Numbered from the stretch's first letter, positions 1 through 8,769 are shown. The stretch is 64,000 nt of DNA from JAJYIV01 sp964616135 (GCA_964616135.1 CAZTTQ010000002.1:4080-68079), one strand, 5' to 3'. Notes: generated by a model not told the origin, from the sequence alone. Numbers and translations are program-made.

Positions 1-957
1 GGAGAAATCCGGATACCACGAGAAGTACGCCTGGGACGTCGGGAACGGGTGGCGCTTGCCGTCCAAGCCGATGTAATACACCGCCTGGTCGTTGGCGAGC
101 TTCACCAAGGCATCTACCTTGGCGTTCGCTGGAAGCGCGGCGTTCGCGGCCGCGCGGCTGGTCACACCCGTCGGGGTCACAACCTGTACCGGCTGGGCCG
201 CGTTCACCGCAATGGAGAACGCGGAATCGCTGACGTCGGAGGCGAGCGTCGCGCCGCTGGAGTCGCGGCATTCGACTTTCACTTTCCCGTTGCTTGTAGC
301 GGCATTTGGCGCAACCCAGTTATACGTGCCTCCGTTCGTCGTGTCCTTGGCACCGACGGCGCTCCAGGTGTCCCCACCGTTGGTGGAGTAAGACACAAGG
401 ACGCTGCTGATTCCATTGCCGCTGGTCGACCAGCTGACCGGAACGGAGGAACCACCTGTGATGCTGTCCCCGCCGTTCGGCGAGAGGACGCTACACGTCG
501 TGGCTGCTGGTGGGACGTACCCACCGCCGCCGCCACTGCTGGTAACCGTCGTGCCACCGCAACCGGACACTTCCGGTGTGATGGTCACCGTCACGTCGGT
601 TGTGATAGTCAAGCGGCTCGTACCGGCCGTCTGTGTACATGTGCTATAGCCGCCGTCGTTTGTCATCTTGGTAGCAGGGGCGACCGCTTCAATAATGAAG
701 TCGGACGCATCCACATCTACGTCCACGACGATGGATGTCGGGTTGAACGTCAGTGCAGCGGCCTTTGAGCTAGACAGGATCCTCAACGTGATGCCGTTAT
801 CCAACTGGAACTCGGTATCCGCCTCCCAAACTAGGTCTGTAGCGGCTGCATGAGCCAGACCAGGCAGCAGGGCCATGCTGGAAAGCATGGCCGCCGCGGC
901 GCCGACGGCTACGCACCGTACCCCGTGTCCCCACTTCTGTGCGTTTGTATACGACAC
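1..957 (-). CDS. Partial exported S-layer-like surface protein
   Basis: The reading frame stays open to the window edge, so about 319 N-terminal codons are visible and the C-terminus is missing. The proposed start is GTG at 957. It is followed by an N-terminal stretch and a hydrophobic segment ending LPGLAHA, which is a good type I signal peptide; ATG codons inside the signal (near residues 24 and 28) are alternatives. No SD is visible. The mature part has an all-beta look with Gly/Ser/Thr-rich linkers (SSGGGGGYVPP near residue 130). An Ig-like block around residues 140-215 includes VPVSWSTSG and GGTYNWVAP. The last visible residues, DGKRHPFP followed by YFSWYPDFS, match the N-terminal domain of the 1308-aa protein at 2996-6922 (DGKRYAFP, YLSWYADFS), so the two share a surface-protein module. 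The exact function is unknown; a structural role at the cell surface is inferred. Confidence 0.8.
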   Translation of the reverse strand, partial: MSYTNAQKWGHGVRCVAVGAAAAMLSSMALLPGLAHAAATDLVWEADTEFQLDNGITLRILSSSKAAALTFNPTSIVVDVDVDASDFIIEAVAPATKMTNDGGYSTCTQTAGTSRLTITTDVTVTITPEVSGCGGTTVTSSGGGGGYVPPAATTCSVLSPNGGDSITGGSSVPVSWSTSGNGISSVLVSYSTNGGDTWSAVGAKDTTNGGTYNWVAPNAATSNGKVKVECRDSSGATLASDVSDSAFSIAVNAAQPVQVVTPTGVTSRAAANAALPANAKVDALVKLANDQAVYYIGLDGKRHPFPTSQAYFSWYPDFS

Positions 958-985
958 ATGGGTTTATATTAAAGGATCAGGGGGG

Positions 986-1918
986 TTAGTCGGCGCCGTA
1001 CGTCGTACACGTCACCTTGGTAGTCGTCGCGATGAGGCAGGAGATCATGTCGCCGACGTCTTCCGCGCCCGAGCCGGCAGCGGCGATGTTCGTGACCGTG
1101 ATGGTGTCAGAGCTCCCGATGGCCTGGGCGCCCGTACCGGCCGTATGGCCGAAGAGGACGACGCGGCCCACGTCACCCGCGTCCATCGATTCGCCGGAAC
1201 CGCCGAACGTGATGGTCACCGCGGCGTTACTACCGGCGGAACTGTCCACGGCCCAGTAGCTGGCGGCCTGGAGGTTGGCTTTCGACAAGGCGGCCGTAGC
1301 CGTAACGGTCGTGCCGTTCGTAGGGCGGTAAGCGTCCGCTGCCACGAACGTGGAGAACGTGGCGCTGGTGCCGCCGGAAATGGCGCCGTCCAGCGCGATC
1401 GCGCCGATGCCGGCCAAGTCGCCCGTGGCGCCAATGGTCCAGTCAGAGGAGATCATCTGGGTGGTGGATCCGACGTCGCCCAAGATGAGGGCGCCCGTAC
1501 CGCCCGCGCCAATCGTCAAACCGGCGTTCGCGTCATCATCAGCCGAAGTAATCGTAACTACACCGGCGTCGTCACGTGTAAACGTGAAAGCGTTTGCCGT
1601 TGCTTCACCGATGTCGATCTTTTCGCTGCCGGCGCCCGTCACGTCACCGCCGGAGAAAATCACGTCGCCGTCAGACGTGATGGAGCCAATCCCCGTCATG
1701 GCACCCGTAGTAGAGATTTCCCAGTCGGAAGAGTAAATGGCGACCGTCGACGTGTTTGTTCCGGTCAATGCGTCACCCAAGACCAGGGCGGAGCTGGCCG
1801 TCAAGGAACCGGATCCGAACGTCAGCGCGGCATGGGCCGCCCCGGACATGACCAACAAGGCCGCCGTACTGGTAGCAAGACCACGAATGACGTTTGCCTT
1901 GGAAAAGAGAGACTTCAT
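986..1918 (-). CDS. Exported repeat-rich fibre-like protein
   Basis: A 310-aa protein starting at MKSLFSK (ATG 1918). It has a clear signal peptide (hydrophobic core TAALLVMSGAAHA, cleavage near residue 30). An upstream in-frame ATG lies beyond the N-gap and is not trusted. The mature protein is rich in Gly, Ala, Ser and Thr and has a degenerate repeat of the form SSDW-(I/T)-x-x-TG-x-(M/L)-x-GIG-x-I, seen near residues 65 and 160, with phrases such as GAGGTGALILGD. This pattern is typical of beta-helical or trimeric fibre proteins such as adhesin passengers and tail-fibre stalks. There is no enzymatic motif. The C-terminus has two Cys residues (near ISCLIATTTKVTCTTYGAD). A role as an exported surface fibre is inferred; the family is not recognised. 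Confidence 0.75.
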   Translation of the reverse strand: MKSLFSKANVIRGLATSTAALLVMSGAAHAALTFGSGSLTASSALVLGDALTGTNTSTVAIYSSDWEISTTGAMTGIGSITSDGDVIFSGGDVTGAGSEKIDIGEATANAFTFTRDDAGVVTITSADDDANAGLTIGAGGTGALILGDVGSTTQMISSDWTIGATGDLAGIGAIALDGAISGGTSATFSTFVAADAYRPTNGTTVTATAALSKANLQAASYWAVDSSAGSNAAVTITFGGSGESMDAGDVGRVVLFGHTAGTGAQAIGSSDTITVTNIAAAGSGAEDVGDMISCLIATTTKVTCTTYGAD

Positions 1919-1927
1919 ACGCGCGTG

Positions 1928-1937
1928 NNNNNNNNNN
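1928..1937. other. Assembly gap (10 N)
   Basis: Ten Ns lie about 10 bp upstream of the fibre-like gene start (ATG 1918). The gap removes the leader and probably part of that gene's promoter, and its length is likely a placeholder. Confidence 0.95.
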
Positions 1938-2112
1938 TTTCTCCACTGGAAAATCAATGTGGTTGCCCACGTTTTGTACCGATAAATCGGTATCGTGTCT
2001 TTAGATAAAATTTTGTCGCCGTTTGGCTATAAATTTTAACTAAAGAAACGAAAATACGTTACGAAATTATGTACGGTCGCCATTATATCACCTTTTTGAC
2101 AAAACAAATAAG

Positions 2113-2121
2113 TTATACACA
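2113..2121 (+). other. Single DnaA-box-like nonamer
   Basis: TTATACACA differs by one base from the consensus TTATCCACA. It is isolated in a non-coding stretch (1958-2149) that otherwise shows only AT-rich sequence and the following terminator. One box is not evidence of an origin. Confidence 0.2.
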
Positions 2122-2125
2122 GGAA

Positions 2126-2157
2126 CAATAAAACCGGGCAAGCCCGGTTTTATTGTT
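2126..2157 (-). terminator. Intrinsic terminator of the TPR gene
   Basis: A perfect 10-bp stem (2130-2139 with 2142-2151, GC-rich core CCGGGC/GCCCGG) with a 2-nt loop, flanked by A/T tracts on both sides. The TPR gene's stop codon (2150-2152) lies inside the stem. It could work in both directions. Confidence 0.85.
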
Positions 2158-2863
2158 TGTTTTGTGCGGCCTCTTGCGCGCGGGCCTTTTGACGGTACGT
2201 TTCCAGGATGGCCGCCGCATCCTCATTCTTATTCAGCTGCAAAGCAACCTCATAGTGCGAAACAGCGCGGGTAAAGTCCCCCTGACTGGCATACCAGTCG
2301 CCAAGACGGATCAAGAAGCTGTATTTCTGGCCCAACGTGGCAATTCCGTGTTCCAACACCAGCGGAATGCGGTTACTAACTTCCGGTAGATGGTCGCGCA
2401 TCAAGTCCGCCATGTTTACATAGGTCTGTTCCGTCGGGTCAGATGTAGCCGCACGCTGCCATGCTTCCAGGGCGCCCGCGTAATCACCCATTTCCACCAA
2501 TGCCTGGCCTAAGTTTTCCAACGCCGGCGCGTCCGCAGGGTGCGTGACAAGAACGTCGCGATAGCTGCTCGCCGCGTTCGCCACCTCTCCCAAAATGTAG
2601 TATTGGACGCCGATGCGCAAATACAGGTTCACGTCACGCTTCCCTTCTTTGTCGTCCGCCTCCTTTTGCGCGAGCATCTCCGCGAGCTTTGCCCGGAACG
2701 CCTGTTCGTCCTCTGGTTTCAGGCCGCGGTTCACTCGTTCCACCAACGTCACGGCGGGAACATTGGACGCGCCACGCGCGCGAACCATAAGGAAAACCGA
2801 AAGGCAGATTAAGAGGACGCTCAAGACCAGAATCGCGCGTTTCAGGGAAAGACGGGAGATCAT
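2150..2863 (-). CDS. Membrane-anchored TPR protein
   Basis: A 237-aa protein. I start it at MISRLSLKR (ATG 2863) because the longer frame runs back into the terminator of the upstream gene. A single N-terminal transmembrane helix (residues about 9-28, ILVLSVLLICLSVFLMV) anchors a soluble helical domain outside the membrane. Tetratricopeptide repeats are clear from about residue 75: LYLRIGVQYYILGEVANAA, ALENLGQALVEMGDYAGAL, and FLIRLGDWYASQGDFTRAV near the C-terminus. TPRs are scaffolds for protein-protein contact, so this is probably an assembly or tethering factor on the outer face. Neighbouring genes encode surface proteins, but separate terminators indicate its own unit. Confidence 0.85.
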   Translation of the reverse strand: MISRLSLKRAILVLSVLLICLSVFLMVRARGASNVPAVTLVERVNRGLKPEDEQAFRAKLAEMLAQKEADDKEGKRDVNLYLRIGVQYYILGEVANAASSYRDVLVTHPADAPALENLGQALVEMGDYAGALEAWQRAATSDPTEQTYVNMADLMRDHLPEVSNRIPLVLEHGIATLGQKYSFLIRLGDWYASQGDFTRAVSHYEVALQLNKNEDAAAILETYRQKARAQEAAQNKQ

Positions 2864-2925
2864 AAGTTCGTACGGATTGGGAACAATATAGAGGGGAATG
2901 TCCACCCTGTCTACTTGTTGAACGC

Positions 2926-2953
2926 AAAACCCCGCCAAAAGGCGGGGTTTTGA
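2926..2953 (-). terminator. Intrinsic terminator of the S-layer-like gene
   Basis: A perfect 11-bp stem (2926-2936 with 2941-2951) around an AAAA loop. On the minus strand the stem ends in TTTT. It lies 43 bp after the stop codon of the 1308-aa gene. Confidence 0.9.
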
Positions 2954-2995
2954 TCTCTAGATGCTGCGAAACACCGTTCGCTGCTAAGCCGAGGC

Positions 2996-5900
2996 TTAGT
3001 AGACGATCGTGCCGCCGGTCACCGGGAGGTTCTTGATGAAGTCTCCATCAATATCTACGGCGCCCGTGTCTGCAGATCCTGTAGAGTTCGTCGTGTTTGT
3101 CAGGTTCGAGTCATCCCACTCGATCGCCTTGTCCATGGCACCACCGGAAGTGGAGGCCGTGGCTTCGTCAACGATGTCAATGCGGAGAGAGTCATCGTTG
3201 GAAGCGGAGGCGTTCGTAGAGTCAATCTTGAGGATGTAGGTCTTCGTGGCGCCAGCACCAATTTCTTGGGCCGTACCAGAGCTACCTTCAAGATTAATGT
3301 TGATGTAGCGAATAGCTTCCGTGTCAGCACAGACCGTCTTGTCCGACTTAATCAGCTTGACGCGAGCAGCGTTCGCGGCGCCAGTACCAAGCAAGTCGGT
3401 AGACATGTCGCTAGCTTCGTAGAGGTTCAGGTCGGCGTCTTCCATACCGAGGTCTTCGGAACCGGTACCGTCGCCGTCGCCCCCGTCGCAGGACTGCCAG
3501 TTGCCGGAAGCCGTATCACCGTTGTTGTCCGTCGCGTTGAAGCCGAAGGTGATTTCGCTCATCGTCACAGCACCGCGAGAGTCCGCGGAAACGTTGAAGC
3601 GGAGCACCTCGTTCAAGCCAGGGATACCAGCACCCGACGGAGAACCGGAGGCGAGGGAAATCGTCGGCTTGGTCTTGCGGATTTCATGCAAGGCACCCGT
3701 CGGGGCAAGGAAGCTGTCCGTGGCAGCGCCGCCGACGTTCCAGCCAGTAACGGCGGAACCGGCGTCAACGTCCGCGTCAGCCAACGTTGTACCCGAAGAG
3801 AGGCCGTTGGCTTCAAATTCGCCAGGAGCCGCCGTGCTGGAGTGAAGTTCCATGTCGACGACGTCACCAGAACCCTTATTGTCCGTGGTCACATCACCGA
3901 CGTTCAGCTTAACTGTGACGAAGGTCGGCTCATCCTTCCGAGCATACATTGTCAGGCCGTCAAACTTAGCAACTGAGCTGGCGATGACACCGGAAGCCGT
4001 CTTGGTCGCACCAGCCTGATCCTTGTATTCCAAGATCACGTTGGACACGGCCGGGAGAACACCGGAGTTTGCGTCAACCTTCACGGTCAACTTCTTAATC
4101 AAGAAGTCTTCCGTCGAAGCCGTCACCTTGAACTTGGACACGGCAACGCCGGTCGAGTTGGACAAGATGATGGTGGACGTCGGAGCGTCCGCAGCGTTGG
4201 CGAAGGCCAACGTACCGGAGGCGGCGATCGTCTGGTAGATGATACCAGCGGCATCACCATCCGTAGCAACCGTGTTCAGTGTCAGGGCATCGCCAGCAGC
4301 ACCGCCGTTGGCAATAACCGAGTCACCTTCGCTGTCGGTCGCTGTAAGATCGTCGTTGTTGTTCAACGACAACGCGAGGAAGTCCGTCGCGCCGCCGGAC
4401 GTCAATGTTCCGTTCGCAACATTACACTTGGCAATGAGTTTGCCAGTTTCACCAGCCGGAATCGGCCATGCAAAACCGTTAAACGTCACGTTATTGTCTG
4501 TACCCGCGTATTCAGCTGCGTCCGAGCTACCAAGGGATTCCGGGCCGTCAACCAACGCACCGGAAACACCATCGTAGATGGAGCAGGAAGAAATGAGGCT
4601 GGTCACTGCAACGTCACGAGACCAAGAACCAATAGTGTCCGTTTCACCGGAAGCGCTCAGCGTCAATGCTGAAACGTTTACAGCAGAAGCAGGGCCAGCC
4701 GTAAGGCTCAAGCCAAGCATCGGCACGCCGTTGGAGCCCTTCACGTACGTCGTAGAAGAAGGCGGCTGGGAAACAGCAACCGTCAAAGAAGACGTTTGGG
4801 CCGTCATGGCGTTACCGACCAAGTCAGCACCAGGAACGATGCCGCCGTTGGCGATCGTCAGTTCATCGTTGTTGCCGTCGCGGGCCGACATACCATCCTG
4901 GTCCCAAGTGGCCGTGATGGTGTCGTTGGCGGCAACGTCGTACAAGGAGCCATCATCACCCTTCGCGTCGACGACCAACTGCAGGTCGATCGACTGGCCG
5001 GCGTTCATGCTCCAATCATCGGAGAAGGAAACGCGTTCAGCCGAGTTCGTCAGGCTGCCAAAAGCCGTGTCAAATTCTTCCGGACCAGCCACCGTCGCTC
5101 CCGTGGCCTTGTTGACCAAGCGGAAGTTCTGGTAGTTGTTGCCCGTCACACCCTTGAAATCCGAACCCGAGAGGAGGAAGTCAAAGTCGCGGACCGTCAC
5201 GGAATTCTGGCTGGTAACCGTCAGGTCCATCAAGACAAGACCCGTCTGGTCCACTTTGAACTTGGACGCGGAGGGACCGTTGAAGGCAACCGTCAGCTTG
5301 CCGCCCTGCACGTCGGAGAACGAGCAGTTGGAGGAAGAAGCGGTGCAGTTCGTCGTGCCGTACGAGGTATTCGTAACCGTCACACCGAAACCGTACTTCG
5401 TACCAACGGCATAGATGTCCGTCGTTTCTTCCAAGGCAACAGAGATGTCATCCCCGTTCTGGCCACCGATGTCGGCCTTGAGCTGGAAGATCTTGTTATT
5501 ACCCTGGGTAATTTCGAACGGGTTGGTGAAGACGAAGTCCACCTTGTCGGAAGCCGTGCGCGTACCGACCGCGACCAGCGTGTTGTTCTGGTAGAGGTTG
5601 TAGTTGCTGTGGCTGGTGGCTTCGTTCACGTCCAGGCGGATGCGCTGGATCTTGGTGCCTTCTTCGGCACCGGCCGTGAGCTTGAATTCACCGATGACAG
5701 CCTGCTTCTGGCCAATGGTCGGGTTCGTAATCGAACCGGACTTGACGAGCGTCAGGCCGCCGACATCCTGCGTCGCGACACTCATGGTCGCACCCTTAAC
5801 CGGGAAAGATCCGGAGACGGTGCTGCCACCCACGATGGCGGAGGCGGAAGCGATTTCAAAGGAAACCGTGTCGCCGGCCGTCGGGTTGAGGGCCATGTCA

Positions 5901-6922
5901 GCCACGACCGAGAGGGTCTTGGTCTGTCCGGCCGTCATCGCGAGGTTAAGGCCCGAGAAGTTGACTTCGCGGGAAGCGGAGTTGACGGAGCGGGCGTTCA
6001 CAAGGCGCGTGTTCCCATCAAAAAGGTACACGTTCAGCGTGGAACCCGTGCCGCCGAGGCCGCCCTGCTTCACCACGATGGAGTTCACCGTCGTCGCGCT
6101 CGAAGCGGACAGGTTGAACTTCATGAGGGTGACGTTCGTCGCGGAGGCCGGAATCGACATGGCCGCCGGAGAGTCAGAAGCGAGGGAGACGGAGAGTCCG
6201 CCGCCGATGGCCTGCTCAGGGAGCTGGGCCGCATCAGACAACCAGGCTTCCTTGCCAGTCACGTCGGAACCCGAGGACATCGCGGACAAGTTAATGCCGG
6301 AGCCGTCGAGAGCGAGGCGGGACTGCAGGCGGTTCGCGCTGAAACCAGCGGAAGTCACCTTGCGCTTGGCGCCGTTCTGGACGACGTAGTAGGTGCCGTC
6401 CGCCGCCTTCACGAGGGCGCCGTTGTAGGCGTTGGCCGCGGAAGTCAGGGAAGCGCCGACTGTGTAGTCGACGAAGAAGACGTCAGCAACGTCATCGATG
6501 AACTGGTTCCAGTCGGAGCCGGCGAGGCCGGAGGCGACGGATTCAGATTCGATCCAGCGGAGGGAACCGTTGGGGGCGATTGCGTAGGTCTTGGGATCGC
6601 TCTGGATCTTGATCCAGCGAGCACCCGGGCGATAGGCGACGTTGCCACCGAGCGGGATAGCCGCCAGGGCGCTGTCGGAAATCTTCTGGACGCCCGAGAA
6701 ATCAGCGTACCAGGAGAGGTACGTCTTTTCGTTCGGGAAGGCGTAGCGCTTGCCGTCATTGCCCTGGTAATAGAGCGTGGACAGCGTCGTTCCACGGATC
6801 ACATCGCCAGCGTTGGCGGCGTGGGCCGTGAGAGGGGCGACGAAGGACGCGGCGCCGACGGACCACAACATGGTGGCGGTGGCGACGGCCGTCGTAAGAC
6901 CCTTCTTAAGGGAATCGTGCAT
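2996..6922 (-). CDS. Large S-layer-like surface protein
   Basis: A 1308-aa exported protein. The signal peptide is residues 1-35, ending PLTAHA before ANAGD. Residues about 45-190 form a domain with Tyr/Trp-rich beta motifs (DGKRYAFP, YLSWYADFS, WIKIQSDPKTYAI, GSLRWIESE) that is also present in the partial gene at 1-957. The remainder, roughly residues 240-1308, is a run of beta-sandwich-like segments rich in Thr, Ser, Asp and Gly and nearly free of Cys. Repeated phrases include KLTVAFN, LLMDLTVTS and ISLASGSPSG. There is no C-terminal LPXTG motif or membrane helix; the protein ends KNLPVTGGTIVY. Size, composition and export suggest a paracrystalline or cell-surface coat protein, as described in other CPR bacteria. 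It has its own terminator (2926-2953). No SD was found and no promoter could be assigned confidently. Confidence 0.85.
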   Translation of the reverse strand: MHDSLKKGLTTAVATATMLWSVGAASFVAPLTAHAANAGDVIRGTTLSTLYYQGNDGKRYAFPNEKTYLSWYADFSGVQKISDSALAAIPLGGNVAYRPGARWIKIQSDPKTYAIAPNGSLRWIESESVASGLAGSDWNQFIDDVADVFFVDYTVGASLTSAANAYNGALVKAADGTYYVVQNGAKRKVTSAGFSANRLQSRLALDGSGINLSAMSSGSDVTGKEAWLSDAAQLPEQAIGGGLSVSLASDSPAAMSIPASATNVTLMKFNLSASSATTVNSIVVKQGGLGGTGSTLNVYLFDGNTRLVNARSVNSASREVNFSGLNLAMTAGQTKTLSVVADMALNPTAGDTVSFEIASASAIVGGSTVSGSFPVKGATMSVATQDVGGLTLVKSGSITNPTIGQKQAVIGEFKLTAGAEEGTKIQRIRLDVNEATSHSNYNLYQNNTLVAVGTRTASDKVDFVFTNPFEITQGNNKIFQLKADIGGQNGDDISVALEETTDIYAVGTKYGFGVTVTNTSYGTTNCTASSSNCSFSDVQGGKLTVAFNGPSASKFKVDQTGLVLMDLTVTSQNSVTVRDFDFLLSGSDFKGVTGNNYQNFRLVNKATGATVAGPEEFDTAFGSLTNSAERVSFSDDWSMNAGQSIDLQLVVDAKGDDGSLYDVAANDTITATWDQDGMSARDGNNDELTIANGGIVPGADLVGNAMTAQTSSLTVAVSQPPSSTTYVKGSNGVPMLGLSLTAGPASAVNVSALTLSASGETDTIGSWSRDVAVTSLISSCSIYDGVSGALVDGPESLGSSDAAEYAGTDNNVTFNGFAWPIPAGETGKLIAKCNVANGTLTSGGATDFLALSLNNNDDLTATDSEGDSVIANGGAAGDALTLNTVATDGDAAGIIYQTIAASGTLAFANAADAPTSTIILSNSTGVAVSKFKVTASTEDFLIKKLTVKVDANSGVLPAVSNVILEYKDQAGATKTASGVIASSVAKFDGLTMYARKDEPTFVTVKLNVGDVTTDNKGSGDVVDMELHSSTAAPGEFEANGLSSGTTLADADVDAGSAVTGWNVGGAATDSFLAPTGALHEIRKTKPTISLASGSPSGAGIPGLNEVLRFNVSADSRGAVTMSEITFGFNATDNNGDTASGNWQSCDGGDGDGTGSEDLGMEDADLNLYEASDMSTDLLGTGAANAARVKLIKSDKTVCADTEAIRYININLEGSSGTAQEIGAGATKTYILKIDSTNASASNDDSLRIDIVDEATASTSGGAMDKAIEWDDSNLTNTTNSTGSADTGAVDIDGDFIKNLPVTGGTIVY

Positions 6923-7032
6923 AGGTAAAGGAAACTGCGATGAACCTTTTAGGTGAATAACGCGAGACGCGGCCTTTCGGCCTCGACCTTATGCGCTCGC
7001 AAACGAGCCTTGGAGACGATCCGCCTCCAACG

Positions 7033-7060
7033 TAGATCGTGGATCGTAGATCGCAGATCG
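7033..7060. repeat. Four tandem 7-bp repeats (NRGATCG)
   Basis: Four consecutive heptamers TAGATCG, TGGATCG, TAGATCG and CAGATCG lie in the 206-bp gap between the S-layer-like gene and the DUF5667 gene. A perfect 7-bp hairpin follows at once (7061-7067 with 7073-7079). The rest of the spacer (7080-7125) holds loosely repeated ACGTT words and no gene. Confidence 0.75.
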
Positions 7061-7128
7061 TCAGAAGGGCGACTTCTGAACGTTCCACGTTATGCGTTCT
7101 ACGTTTCACTTTCTAAGTTGGAAGCCGA

Positions 7129-8205
7129 TCACTTCCCCTCGGACGTTTCTTCTGTGTTGGAACGGAGCGTGGTGAGTTCGATTTCTTTCTGCGCGATCTG
7201 CGGCTCGCGTTCGTCCAGCACTGCGTCCGCCTGCTGCAGGATGGCGAAGGCGCGGCGGTAGCCGCCGGCGGCCATCACGTTCAGCGCGTCCGCGAGCGAC
7301 CGGTCAAAGCCCTGAACGGCCGTCAGCGATTCCGCAACGAACGCTTGCACATCAGCCGCCTCCTGTGCGGGCAATCCGCTGGAAGCGAGGCGCAGCGTAG
7401 AGAGACGCGCACGGGACGAGGACAAGCGCGTGGAGACCTGCTGGTATTCACGCTGGAAGCTTTGGGCGACTTCCGCGCCGGAGACCGGCTCCTGCGTGCT
7501 TTCAAAGGAGCGGACCAGGGCGTTTACGGACTGTGTTTCTGCCTGCTTGACCGCGTCTTTTACCTCCTCCGCCTCTTTCTTTGCGTCTGCCGGCGCGTCT
7601 ATGGCCGTTTGCTGGGCCAGCGCAGACAAGGCGTCGGTCTTACGCGTCAGAATGGCGGTGAGCGTGGCGGCGCTTTTTGGATCAACCGTTTCCAGGGTGG
7701 CCAGCTCTCCGTGGGCGGAGTCTAGTTCCCCTTTCAGCCCGGCGATAACCGTCTCCATGTTGCCTTTCTTTTCTACGGCCGTGCCGGAGGTGATTTCAAT
7801 CGCCTCTTGCAAGCGCCGTTCCGCGAACGTGGTATGGAGGCGGATGCGGTCCTGGCTGGACCCGGCAAACCGGATCTGGACGCGTTCCCCAGCCAACTTT
7901 ACCGGATAAAGGATGTCTCCCGGCAGACTGTTGCTGGCGGCGGCCGTAGTAGCCCACCCGGAAAGGAGAAGGCCCGCGGCGCCGGCCGTCATGGCTAACG
8001 GGCGCATGAAGGCGTTGGTGAATTCCCAGCGAACGTAGCCCAGGTAATCCGCCACCGTGTACTTGGACAGTTGCGGCTGGTCCCATCCAAGGTCCTTCCA
8101 CAAACGAGCCTTGCTCTTTTTGAGGTCCGTAGACGAAAAACCACCGCCCATTTCAGGGGTGTTTTTGACGCGATCCATCAGTTGGAGGAAAGCGCGGTCG
8201 TCCAT
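7129..8205 (-). CDS. DUF5667 membrane protein, probable anti-sigma partner
   Basis: A 358-aa protein encoded 9 bp downstream of an ECF sigma factor and surely co-transcribed with it. The N-terminal 85 residues are cytoplasmic-looking. A transmembrane helix follows at about residues 88-110 (MTAGAAGLLLSGWATTAAA), then the DUF5667 signature NSLPGDILYPVKLAGERV at about 112-129. The rest is a long helical, extracytoplasmic coiled-coil region rich in Ala, Glu and Gln (residues 150-350). Gene order (sigma then single-pass membrane protein) is the classic sigma/anti-sigma arrangement, and DUF5667 proteins commonly sit beside sigma factors in CPR genomes. Anti-sigma function is inferred; no zinc-binding anti-sigma motif is visible in the N-terminal part. 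Confidence 0.8.
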   Translation of the reverse strand: MDDRAFLQLMDRVKNTPEMGGGFSSTDLKKSKARLWKDLGWDQPQLSKYTVADYLGYVRWEFTNAFMRPLAMTAGAAGLLLSGWATTAAASNSLPGDILYPVKLAGERVQIRFAGSSQDRIRLHTTFAERRLQEAIEITSGTAVEKKGNMETVIAGLKGELDSAHGELATLETVDPKSAATLTAILTRKTDALSALAQQTAIDAPADAKKEAEEVKDAVKQAETQSVNALVRSFESTQEPVSGAEVAQSFQREYQQVSTRLSSSRARLSTLRLASSGLPAQEAADVQAFVAESLTAVQGFDRSLADALNVMAAGGYRRAFAILQQADAVLDEREPQIAQKEIELTTLRSNTEETSEGK

Positions 8206-8214
8206 ACGGGGAAC

Positions 8215-8769
8215 TTAGGGGAAACGTTTTTGAATGCGCTTCTTGAGACGATGGAGCAGCACGTGTGTGGCGTTCTCGGTCTTTTCAATCCGCTCGGCGA
8301 CTTCCGCAACGGACAAGCCATCCAGAAACCGGAGGGAAAAGGCCAGGCGCTCGTCCTCGGTAAATTCTTCCATCACTTCCTTTACCAAGGCGAGTTCCGT
8401 CTTGGCTTCCGTGCGGCGCATGTCAGCGCCGTCGTCCGAAGCCAGATGTTCCAGCGTGCCTTCTTCCGCGTCCAGCGTTTCCGTCGCCGGACGCTTGCGG
8501 CGGTAGAACTCCGCGATGCCGGCCCGGGCGATGGTGAAGACCAAACCCGAGGCGCTCTCCACGTGGGTGCTGACCAGGTAATTCCAGGCCCGCAGGAAGG
8601 TCAGAGAAAGGATGTCTTCCGCGTCTTCCTTGGAAGGAAGTTTCGCGCGCAAGAACCGGAACACGCCGGGGGCGTATTGGTCGTGCAGCTCGCCGAACGC
8701 GGACCGGTCCTTATGGACGCGGATGCGATACAGCAAGAAGGTTTCTTTTTGAGCCTTCGGCGTGGACAC
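8215..8769 (-). CDS. ECF-type RNA polymerase sigma factor
   Basis: A 184-aa group IV sigma-70 protein. Region 2 spans about residues 18-90 (FGELHDQYAPGVFRFLRAKL, then EDAEDILSLTFLRAW, the -10 recognition helix area). Region 4 spans about residues 130-182 (LAFSLRFLDGLSVAEVAERI, then a helix-turn-helix ENATHVLLHRLKKRIQ for the -35 element). It lacks regions 1 and 3, as expected for ECF sigmas. The next gene encodes a DUF5667 membrane protein that probably holds it inactive at the membrane until a surface signal arrives. Divergent from it is a small helix-turn-helix gene, so the shared 155-bp spacer (8770-8924) is a likely control region. Confidence 0.92.
   Translation of the reverse strand: MSTPKAQKETFLLYRIRVHKDRSAFGELHDQYAPGVFRFLRAKLPSKEDAEDILSLTFLRAWNYLVSTHVESASGLVFTIARAGIAEFYRRKRPATETLDAEEGTLEHLASDDGADMRRTEAKTELALVKEVMEEFTEDERLAFSLRFLDGLSVAEVAERIEKTENATHVLLHRLKKRIQKRFP

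Noticed and set aside
4796..6928. Very long open frame on the plus strand opposite the S-layer-like gene
   Set aside because: It is a GC-driven shadow: Arg/His/Gly-rich composition, no domain, no start signals, and fully antisense to a gene with a clear signal peptide.
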